From: Linyphia triangularis | Lineage: Eukaryota; Arthropoda; Arachnida; Araneae; Linyphiidae | Reading direction: 5' to 3' | NCBI GenBank assembly: GCA_963978545.1 | Contig: OZ021731.1 | Location: 22,233,093 to 22,297,092, forward strand | Length of the DNA: 64,000 nucleotides | Shown: piece by piece, positions 47,301-59,300 of the stretch | Position numbering within the stretch: position 1 is the first letter of the stretch | Layout: every line of letters begins with the position of its first letter | Notes under the pieces: model-generated | Database searches by the model: none | What the model was told of the DNA's origin: nothing | The model's input: only the letters and a program-made list of their open reading frames with translations | Translations under genes and position numbers: made by a program

Positions 47301-50300
47301 AGCGTTCAAATCAACCAACCACAAATCTAAGCAGAATTTTAAATGCTTAAGCTGCACACTAGACCACTTGTGTATATATTGGTATTAACTAACTTTTTGT
47401 TTAGTTAAGTAGGCATTTAAAATTTATAATGTTATCAACCATCAATGTGTATTGAAGGATTGAATTGATGCTTTGTAGTAATCAGAATTGTGACCATTGA
47501 TTGAATTGAGATTAATTTATAATTTTTTTTTCTGCAGTGATGAGAATCATTCCTCCCAAAGCACTGATGAGGATGCAGATTTGGAAGATGGAGAGATTCT
47601 GGAGTCCGAAGCAGAAGAAGAGAAAGATTTCTCAAATGGTAAGACTGCAGCATCCTGTTTTTAAAATAGTAAATCTTGATAACAGGCAGGAGGATAGGCT
47701 AGGATTTCCTGTATTTTTATTGATTGCTGCAAAGCTCTTTTTATCGAACTTGTAAATAAGTTCACAGATTTTGATGGTTTATTGATTCTGAGATATGAAT
47801 TTTGTTGGTGCTAATGTCCTTGTAAGTGCAGGGGTTTCTTAATATTAATTAATTGAATTTCTCTCCATATTTTACCATTGACAGGGTGTCTGTCTGATTA
47901 TTGAAAACTTGTATATGCTTTTTTAATTTAGCCTTTGACAATGCACAATTCCCGCAATTTTTAAAAAAGAATGAAATTGATTTTTATTTATAAAGAATTT
48001 CTTTCTGATTCTAAATATCCAAATAAAAGTTCTTTAAAAAAATTAGTTATTTAAATATTAAGTAAAGACGAGAAGACAAGTATTTGAAATTTTCATAACA
48101 ACGTTTTAACAGCCGCAACCGCCATGTGACCTATGGAGATATTTTGGAAACGATGACTTCACAATGGAGTCACAAAAAAAAGGTCAGTTTTCCCTCAAAA
48201 ATCTGACAGGCAAACCTAAAATGCAAATTAAAAAAAAAAAAAAAAAAAAAAGCGTGGAGAATAGAAATTTTTGTGTTAATGGTCATTTCGAGACATTTAG
48301 AATTGAATAAAAAAATGTAAAAAAAATGCGAGAATTGTCCATTACTGTATAGTGCAAGAAATATGCAATTTTTTTTTAAATTACCAACTACTGATAATGT
48401 TTTTCCCCCCCAATACATTGCAATTTCATTTCTTATGAATGTGTTTGAATTTTATTTTTTATTTTTAGAATTACATTGTATTTTTATTATTTTTTATAAT
48501 TTGATTATTAATTTTTATTAAAAAATGTGCAATTTGCTTAAGTTTTGTTATCATATAATTTTGTCCAGATTTTTATTTAACTAAAAAAAACTTTAATATC
48601 TTTTTATCAATCAGTTGGTTTCTTATATTATTTTAGAAATGACAATTCTAATTGAGAAATAATTTTATATTTTAAATTGCTGTGGTAACTGTTAATTATA
48701 TCTTTTTTTTTTTTATTATTATTATTACAGTGTTACAATTTCACTAATTTAACTTTTTACCTAATTTTATTTTTATGAATCCCATGAGTTTTTTTCTTTG
48801 CACATTGTAAATAAATATACAAATTTAACTTTGCTTTAAAATCTAAAGTTTTTGAAAATTTACTTAAAATTCCTTGTAAAGTATTTCTTTTATTTTTTTG
48901 AAACTCTTACTTAAATTTTTTTTTTTATTCTAGTATCACTGAAGGAAGCTTTAGATAAAAGTTGTTTACAAAGTATTGAGCTACTAGTAAATAAGGCTAA
49001 AGAGGCTAAGAATGTTGCTAGTCCTGATCACTCTAAAATCCTTTCTCCTCGCAAAATGGTAAGTTTTTTACTTCTCTTTCGCAATACTCTGTTGAAGTAA
49101 ATTGCAATTGTTGTTAGTGTATATTTTCACTAAAAGTTGAAACATTTATGGTTGAGAGAATAGAATAAGTTTTTTTTTTTAAAAAACAAAAGTTGACTTT
49201 TTATGTTCCTTGTTTTAAATGCACACTATTGTACAGCTTTGACGTTTAAGAATGCTTAAAGGAATTACTTTTTTGGAAGTCTGTTAAAGTTATGCTATTG
49301 TATTCTATTACAAAGAGATGTAAAATTTCTTTGTTCTATATGCTTAAATTGAGATTTTCTCTTTTCTATAGTGCTGCCATCTATTGTACACTACTACAAC
49401 TACCCAAAATTTTTGAATTATTTGATTTTTTAAATTTAATTTTCAAAGAAATAACAGAATATGCAATTGTATATAAAATATTTGTCATAAGCAGAAGTCA
49501 AATCTTAACCTTTAAATTGGTAAATCAATTATCAAGTTTGGTTTTTGGAAAAAGGTTATTTGGGGAGGTTGAAAAAACAACAACAACCCACTGTTCAAAC
49601 ATAATTTATGAAATTCACATAACTATTAATAGGTTATGTATCTACCTTTACTTTTTACCTCATTTTTACCTCACAAGACTATAGTCATTTCCTATTTATT
49701 AATTAAAAAAGAGCAAATAATGCGAAATAAAAAGAAAAGTCATTGATAAAATACTTTTGTGGTACATATGAACGTGAACATTTCCATTTCATATATATAA
49801 TCATTAATTCAAAATAATATCAGTGACTGGACACCTTTGTGCAATTATAGCAAATCATAAGTGGTTCATAGAGGTTATAAATATACATTTCTTAGAGATA
49901 CCAACTTTTCTACAATTTTTACTTCTCTTTACCATTTACTCATGGCCAATATTCTCATATTATGATGAATGAATTTTGAGAAACAATTAAGACTCTTGCT
50001 TCAGCCAAAACAAGATAAATTTAGATAATGGCAAAAGTATTGGTGAATTTCAAGAGTGTTGACAAAAGATGGAAATAGATATTTTGCAAATGTTTTTTTT
50101 TTCCATAGGTTTCAAAGAATGTCAATAAACAGATTACAGAAAATCCTTAAAAACATGGGAAAATAAGTAAAAACTACTGAAGATTTGTAGAAAAGTTGGC
50201 ATCCCATATTTTTAGTTATAAATATATAAAATGTCTTTCTTAAACTAAATATTTTTGTGAGTAATATTTTATTCATAATTTTCATATAATTCTTCAAATA

Positions 50301-53300
50301 TTTGTTGAAAGTGAATGAAAATACAAGTAACCCATTAACAGAATTAAATATTTAAAATCAATATTAAAAGTGAATTTTTATGTGAAAATTATCAAGTAAA
50401 AAAAAAAATGGAATTTTTTTTCCAACTAAAATAATGACAGAGAAAATTATGGAAACAATAACTTATAGTATTGGATAGCAAAAGTAAGATTCTTCCAGGA
50501 AAACTATGATATTATATGACTAAGTTACAGTTAGAGGTTATTATAAATTTAAAAAGTTTAGTCTATTGCTCTTCTCCTCAATTGCTAAGGGATAGATGCT
50601 GATCTTATGGATATCATATTTTTGAAATGAAGTGTTTTAGCTCTTTATGTATTAAATAGGAGTATATTTGTTTTCGTTTTAGTATTGAACTAGTGAAACA
50701 AAAACATTGTGAAGTAGCTTAATTATCTTGCGTGTTGCCTCGGCCATTAATAATTAATTCTTTTCCTTGCATTAATACCCATTAATATTATGTCAATTTT
50801 GGTCTAAGACTATGCACATCTTAATTTCAGAAGAGAATGGCTGATAATTATATGGATCACGACCACACCGAGCATTCATCAGATCATGAGAAAGGTTGGA
50901 TCCCTTCTTCCCCGAAATGTAAATCCAAGTTTGGCGATAAACCTATTGATTATCGCATGGAATTGGCAGCATACAGAGGTACTCCTCCTAGTTCACCAGA
51001 AAGGAGTAGACGGTAAGATTCTTCCAAAAAATTCTGCCATGCTTAGGTTTTTCTGATACGCACAAAAAACTGAACTTATCGGTTTTGGAAATTTATATGT
51101 ATTTGATTCTGTCGCATATATCCCTTGCATCTATTTTAAACCCTTTATATGAACTTTGATTTTGAGTGTGTGTGTGGCTGGGTTTGCCGAAGGCGAGAAA
51201 ATCTGCAGAAGCTTAATTAACCTCCTTGCCGTCATCCATCCGAACTGAAACTTGGCAGATAGATTCAATGACAATGCATTCTATCTAATTTTGATGGCTG
51301 TCACTAAAGCGTCACATTTACAGAATGCTAATCAAACAACTTGCCGTCATCTAATCGTGTTGAAATAGCATTTAACTGATCATTGAAAAAACTCTTTCTT
51401 GTTGATAATATTGTTTTAATAAATGAGTAATAAAATTGTTTTAATCACAATAAATTAAAGATGTTTGGATGTGACTGCCTAAATTCATATTCATTTTTAA
51501 TGAATAAATTTTGAGAACTAATTTACTACATGTTTTGCTGTTAGAGATGTTTTTAATATTTAAAAATAGATGCCAACACCAAGCATGCTCTGGCAACAGA
51601 AACAGCGCTTTGCTAGTGAATATAAAAATTGGCTACACATATAAACAGGGTTTATGCGCATATGGAAATGTCATGGAAAGTCATGTCATGATTTTGATCA
51701 AAAAGATAGCCATAAGTCATGGAAATACAGTGATTTTCATGGATTTCTAAACATTTTAAGTAAAATCAAGTAACTGTGAAGTCATAAACCCTATGATCGC
51801 TATTCAGATAATCAAAAATTCATCTATGTTTTTATGTACGTTTTGATGTAAACAATGGTCACAGTTCAAAACCTCAGCCAATGAAAACATTTTTGAAATC
51901 CAAATTTGTGACATCACACAAATGAGGTCTCATAGGTGAAAAAAACAAAAAAAAAAAACAAAAAAAAAAAAAAACCATTCAGGTTATGATTACTGAAATG
52001 AACAGGTTTGATAAGCTTGTGTTTACGTTTTTTAAATTTTTTCCCCGTCTTTTTTCTTCTGTTTTGCATTGTTGATATCAAAACATTTGATTTTTGATGA
52101 TATAATTTATTGTTATTGACTTATTCTTCCTTTTAATATTTCTTTATTATTAAAGATTGATTAGCTTTTTTAAAACTGAAGTATCAAAGAATGGAAAATT
52201 ATTTTTTCCTTTTTCTTCTGATTTGGAAGTTACTGAAACAAGGATTTTTTACTTAATTTAAAATAAAACTTTAAAAATCATTTTATGTTTGTGTATTTAC
52301 TTACTATGTTTGTGTTAGTAAAATTCATATAGGTTATTATTATTATTTTTTTGTGATTTGATTTCTTGAGTCATGGAAAATTATTTGCTTCAGTCATGAA
52401 AAGTCATGGATTTGTGACATTTTATTTTGTCAGAAACTCTGTATAAAGGATTTATATTAAAAACTTTTTTATGGGTTATGTTATTTATTTCTTCAAGTCA
52501 GTTTAACAATATATTACACAATATAACTCTAAACATGAAATGTTGTACCAGGTAGTAAATTAATAATGGAATTGGACTAATAAAATTTAAAGGGATTAAA
52601 AAATAAAGTGTTTTTATTACCATTTCAAGGTGAGTTTTGTGAAATTTTTACCAGTTGGTGAAAAATTTGCATAAAGGTGTCATTTTTTAAAAATTTAATT
52701 TCCATTTAAAATTTTGATTGTCATAAAGTATGCAAAAAAATTGAATAAATTGATTTTATGTTAAATAAAATTTTCATATGTTTGAAGTGACATTTCTGCT
52801 TACATTGTGTTTTGGGGCATTATTGCATTATATCTGCACAGTAGAAAAATATTAAAAGATCACTCATTTTTATTATTTCTAGTAAATTAAATAAATAAAA
52901 ATATCCTTTTAAATTTTAAAGGGATGATAAATTGAAAAAGAAGAGATCTTCAAAGAAACCTAAGAAGTCCAAAAAAACTATCAGACGTAAAGATGCAAAA
53001 GGACAAAGAGTTGCAGGTTATAAGAGAGATGCAGCCAGAGGGAAAATATGCAGATTTTTTAAAGAAGGAAAATGTGCAAAAGTAATAATTTTTTTTAAAA
53101 TATCTAATAATTTAGTTTCCTTTTTAAAAAGTATTTTGCATGCTCAATGTATTTAATTTCAATGTGTTTTCATATTATTAAGAGTTTTTATTTTATTTTT
53201 TCTCAAAATATGTATAATTTGTCCAATATAATAATGAAGCATAGAAGTGCAAATTCTGCCTAAGCAACTCAAAAAGTATCACACTAATATAAATACAAAA

Positions 53301-56300
53301 TTACTTTTAAAATTAGCAAAACATAAATTATCACCCCTAAAGAAAACACAGGTTTTCTGAAACGGCCGCAACTGTTTTCAATCCTTACTCTTTTTTCATT
53401 ATAGTGATATTTCAATTTTTCTTATTGCCTGGCTAAATATTTTTAATATCTATTGAGCACTATACACCTCTATTATAACTCATGCTTATTCATTTATGCA
53501 ACATAGAAATCTTAAACTTGGTTGTCTCATATCTCATAACCTTCTGTGTTCTCTAATGCCCTCGTAGCCCTCAACTTCATAGCCCTCTATGTCATTAAGC
53601 AAATCAATAGTGTGTATTTGAGTACCTCATAGATATGATCTGCCCAGCATTTGTTACCTTCTAAAAAAATGTCACTATCAAAATATAAGAACTTATTTCT
53701 TAAGAATATTTAAATTCTTGCTTCTTTAGTATTGAATATCAGATTTAAATAAAATAATAAAATGCAAGGAGACAAATTAATTAATCTTTATTGTTTTTTT
53801 AATTTAGAGGCACTTATTTTTTAGGGTTCTTCCTGCTACTTTTCACATTCTACTCCTACTTTCAAGAAAAGAGAATTATGCAAGTTTTATTTAAATGGAC
53901 ATTGCAACAAAGGAAAAGACTGCCTGTATATGCATGATATCCTTTTATCTGTTTTTACATCTGTGTTGTGTAGGTAGAATATTTATCACACCTGAATGTG
54001 TTTCTTGCAATTAATTTGTGTTTGTCAAATAATGCACATGTCTCCACAAACAAGAGAAAATCTGCAAATTTCCCTGTACAATTTCTAATAGTTTAATATA
54101 TTTTTAACTAGCAACTTCAAAGAAAAGTAACCTTTTTAGCTAATTTTTTGGTTGCTTGATTAGAATTGACTTGATAAAGCTGAAAAACTAATTGAAGAAA
54201 TATGTCAGTTAATCCCATTATCTAGGAAATTATCAATTTTTGGAAACCATAGTATCGGAAATTTCGTATGGGATTTTTCAAATCACTTGGAGTCTCAAAG
54301 ATTGTCATATATAATGAAAACCAAAAGTAAGAGAAATGTAATAAAGTCAGTTTATTCACCATTTATTAAAATGCGACTGCATTAAATTAGGTATATTGAT
54401 TCTTTGAATTTGGTTCAAACTCAATATTTTAAATTCAAGTCGTGTTACTTTTTGTTTTTCTCAGTTCAAGTACTGAACACTTATAGAATGGCTTTTATGT
54501 TTGTTTGTTCAAACCGTACATATTCGAATGATGTAGGATTCAGTAGAAGGATTTAATTGAAATGTTACCTAACATAAAAATACCTAAACATAGAATTTTT
54601 TTGTTGAAATTTTTTGCAACCAAATGAGAGGTATACAAGAGTAGATTAAAAAAAAATTCATATGTGTAACTTGTTATAAATTTTTGCCTCAGTACTTGCC
54701 TAATTTATTGTTGAAAAATTCTTACCACTCTAATTCAAAAACTTTACTGGTAAAAAAATTAAAAAGGAAGAAAAAAGGGTGGGGGGGGGGAATCAGTTAA
54801 CTTTGAAGACTGGGAAAAGTCAATAGTAAATTATTTTGGTTAATTAAAATATCTTTGATTCAAAGAAATTATTTGTTTGAACTTATTATAAATGATTATT
54901 TACAGTTGTTAAAATATGACATACTTGGCTGAATTGGTATTGCCTTAAATTGCAGTAAATTGGTGTGGGTGGGAATCTTGCTTCTTCTATTTAATGCTGA
55001 GAATATCTTGCTTCACTGTTGTTGGTTATATGCAAAAAAAGATTGTGTGAGAGTTCTCACAAGCGTAATAGCATTTATGTACAGAACACTTCTATCCTTA
55101 AAAGTAAAAATAGGTAATGTCTCATTGAAAATCATAAGACCATGATCCCTTTTTACATTTAGTGATTCATTTGTTGGAGTATCTACACTTGATGTATTTA
55201 TATACATTATTTTAGTGTTGCTAAAAGTGTTCTTCACTTGGCATTGGAGTATTCGCTCTTGATATGATTGTGTGAGAGTTCTCACAAGCGTAATAGCATT
55301 TATGTACAGAACACTTCTATCCTTAAAAGTAAAAATAGGTAATGTCTCATTGAAAATCATAAGACCATGATCCCTTTTTACATTTAGTGATTCATTTGTT
55401 GGAGTATCTACACTTGATGTATTTATATACATTATTTTAGTGTTGCTAAAAGTGTTCTTCACTTGGCATTGGAGTATTCGCTCTTGATATGTATTTTTTT
55501 AGTGTTGCTAAAACTGTTCTTCAGAATTTCATTGAATTTTAAATATTCCTTGTTGTTTTCTTTAACATAATTTACGTGAATTTCCTTGTAAGTTTTATCA
55601 TACTGGATCAGAATGTTATGCCAAAAATGACTGCAGGTTCTCCCATATACCTCTCACTGAAGAGATGAAAAAAGTTTTAGCCGATGTAAGTAATTTACTG
55701 CTTCTTTTGCTTCAGTCATTAAGTAACTATTTTATTTCTGATCCTTAAAATGTTACTAGTTATATAAAGTTTTGTTTGAACTTACCACAGCTCTAAATTT
55801 AAATCAATAAATGATTGGAAAAGTAACTTTGCCTTCAGTTTTAAATTGCATATAAAAGCTTGTTTGTTCACTTAAATTTATTAATAACTTACTTAGATAG
55901 TTTTAATTTGCTATTGTTAAGTTTTGACTGCACAAGTGCTCTTTAAATCTTGGCATGCTACAATTTTAACAAGCTTTTCACTTAAGTGGCTCATAATTTA
56001 AATAATATATATATAAAAATAATTTAAATGAATTTTTGTAATGAAAGTCGTGGTTTGAAAAACCTTGCAGGGTGTTAGAAATGTCTGGCTTTAATCACGT
56101 GCAAACAAATTTAGCCACATTTTCAATATTTTATTCATTAGGAAAAAGCCTTCTGATTCAATTTTTTTTATTGTGTTTTAGTATTAAAAATGTTTGAAAT
56201 TGGGAAGTGTCTTAAATCAAATTAGATTCTAGATTAGATTTAGATATTAAATGCAAAATTCATGAGATTTTGAAAATGAAAACAATGAAAAACAATCGGA

Positions 56301-59300
56301 ACTTGCCATATTTAGTCGCCTTTTTTTTTCAATTTGGGTATTTTGTACCACAATTCAATTTGGATATTTTATAATTTGTATATATTTTCTTTTCTAAACA
56401 AAGTTATGATATTTAAGCATCCTTAAATCTCCTTTAATGTTTTTACAGAAATAAATTACATTCTGAACAAGTTAATTTTACCACCAATTTTCTGCGCTTT
56501 ACATTCTATACTAAACTTTATTCTTGATCCCATTACTTCAATCCCCATACCTTTTTCTTCCAGTACTTGCGAAGCTGCCATGGGGACGACATCCGTCACA
56601 ACCGCAGTGACGAACATGACAGGGAGCATAATGACCGCGACAGGGAACACAGCAACCGAGACAGAGAACATAGCAACCGGGAGCGCAAGAGACACGCGAG
56701 CCCTGAGCCGCAGCCTCCACCTGCAAAGCGAACATGCCTCCTGGGCTCACCACCGAGGCACATCCGAGAGGCAGAGGAGACGAGGAGATGGCAGGAGGAA
56801 ATGAAAATGCTGCAGGAGCAGAGCCACCCTAGCTTTGAGATATGTTTGAGCCCGGGTGGGGCGAACGCTGAACCCATAGAGTTTCAGAAGTAAGTATGCA
56901 CATAAATTGAGAATTTGTTTTTTTAAATATGACTGTAGATAATTTTCCACAATGGACAATTCCCACATTTAAATTTTTTTTTTATTCAATTCTAAATCAG
57001 GGTTCCCACTGTCATTGAAAGTCATTAAAAGTGCTTAATATTTTTTAACTTGTTTTCAAGGCCTTGAAAGTGCTTGAAAATGCTTAGAGGTGCTTAAAAG
57101 TCCTTGAAAATGATTAGAGGTCCTTAAAAGTCCTTAATTTTTACAGATGTTGTCCAGCTGCATAATTTATAAAAATACAACTCGGACTTGCTATCCCCGC
57201 TTGTCCGCCACTTATCTGCACCGTATCAAAATTTTCCAACATATTTGTATTGCACATCCACCAACTTTAACTTTTTTGGTAGAATATACTTTATTAAAAA
57301 TTTAAATATAGATATGATGCCTGAAAATAAATTTTCATAGGTCCTTAAAAACATCAATTAGGTCCTTAAAAGTCATTGATTTTCATTCTGTTATTTGAGT
57401 GGGAACCCTGTAAATGTTTCAAAAAGGCCATTAACACAAAAATTTCTGCTCAATGCGCTTTAAAAAAAAAAAAAATCTGCAATCAAAATTACCTTGCTAG
57501 ACGTTGGCGAGAAAACGATTGATTCTGTTGGCATTGACGTCACGGCTTCGGAAACATCTTGGTTTGAAATGCGGCAGCGGAAACCAGATTTGCAAGTTTC
57601 TCGCAGATCACGCCAACCTGTACGGAATGTGGCAATGATCTACCAACGCCAACAATTTGGCAGAAACCTCATGATAACCATAGAAACCCTAGATGTCACA
57701 TATTTTACTGAGTGTTTTGACCAGACTGGTTTTGGCTTGATTTTGAGGCAATTTCTTTTCTTAATATTTAAATAACTAATATTTTTAAAGAACTTTTGTT
57801 TAAATATTTAGAAATGGAAAGAAATTCTTCATAAATATAAACTAATCTCACTCGTTTTTAAAAAATGGGGGAATTGTCCATTGTGCCAGGAAGATCTTGG
57901 AAGCGGTGAGGCTGTGAGTTCTCTCTTTGGTCAAGAACAGCTTCCAAATCCTAGATAGTAGAAATGATCTTTTGTCCCTTAATATGATATCCAAGTTCTA
58001 CCATTCTTTTCCAGGTCAAGCCTCCCTGAAATTTTTTTTCTTTTAGTAGCATTCATTTCCTGTCTAGGTTTTCTTTTCCAGAAAATGAATTGAGGAAAGA
58101 TTTGTTTTGGTTGGATCCGATTCTAGCATTCTGTGTCTATGCCTCTCTTCATTTTCTTAATCAGACTGTTACTGAGTTGATGTATTTTTATAGTTGACAT
58201 TTTTGGGTGTATTTGTTACCAATATATTTGAAAATATTTTAACTGTGATTGTTTTGATGAAAAATAATACTGGCTTAATTTTCTTGCCATTATTTCTTTT
58301 CCATTTAAAATTTAAACAAATCCAAATTTTAAGGCAACTCTTACAGTTGTTATAAAAAGTCTTGTATATTTTTTTCTTCCTATATATTCTCATTTACCTT
58401 ATTTTCATAAACTATTGATCATCAGCAATCACTTTAAGAGTGTGTAATCTGAGAAATGAACTATCTTGCTTTCATATGTTAATTTGTATATTCTTTTCAG
58501 ACCTAATTTTTACCAAGATACGTTGCTCAACACCCCCAGTCCCAAAAAAAGGCCCCCAAACGTTGAATCCACGAATTCCTTTCTCCAAAATAATGCTGAT
58601 GATTACGAAGAAGGCTCTCCCTCGAAAGTGTATATTTATGATGAAGATGATTTTGTTGAAATTGATATGTCTGTCATCAAACAAAAGCCACCTGATGAAT
58701 ATCACTGGGAAAATGATCGTGAAATGCGTAGTCCTGAACGGGAGGATGTTAAGCCATTCATAGGTGAGTAATTTTTTTACCTGGTTTTTAAAATATTAGT
58801 GCTAATAAATTAGGATTGAATTCATTTGTGTTGGATTATTTAATTACATTTAGTCACTTATATTTACCTGTTGTTTACATTTAGATTTTCATTGCTTTTT
58901 GTTTTTATGCATCATATAATTATATATAAGGCAACTCATACATTGCTAGTTAGAAAAAACACATTTCGTTATAATTTAATGTTATCATTTATGTAAACTG
59001 TGCTATGTTAGTATTGTCATTACTATTGGTTTTAGAAAGTCTTGTATTCAATTATATATGTAACTTCCCAAGCCCAGACTATTTTTTTTTTTTTTTTTGT
59101 TAAGTACACATATGCTTCCACTACAAAAGAACAACTAAGTAGTGCATTTTAATGCAAAACTCACAAAACTTTAATCTTTTCAGAAACTCCCCACCAGGAA
59201 CAAGACTTCACTAGCGACATAAAATTTGACGAAACAACCCAGTTCAGCGAAATGGAGTCTTCCACCGATTGCGCACACGCTCCTTCCCCCGATTCCGCCA

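Noticed and set aside
49292..49684. 130-codon plus-strand frame in ZC3H4 intron 3
   Set aside because: AT-driven composition, no splice-compatible phase with neighbouring exons, and no family resemblance.
53937..53975. GT donor at 53974 after an extended exon 6 (TGTAG|GTAGAA)
   Set aside because: It would add hydrophobic residues after finger 2, and there is no AG acceptor that keeps finger 3; the AT-AC sites 38 nt upstream fit both splicing signals and homology.
55013..55462. 149-codon minus-strand frame with an internal protein repeat
   Set aside because: Created by the 225-bp tandem duplication inside the U12 intron; the repeat length is divisible by three, which extends a chance frame.
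56456..56877. Several overlapping antisense frames around exon 8
   Set aside because: Shadows of a GC-rich repetitive coding exon in other frames.
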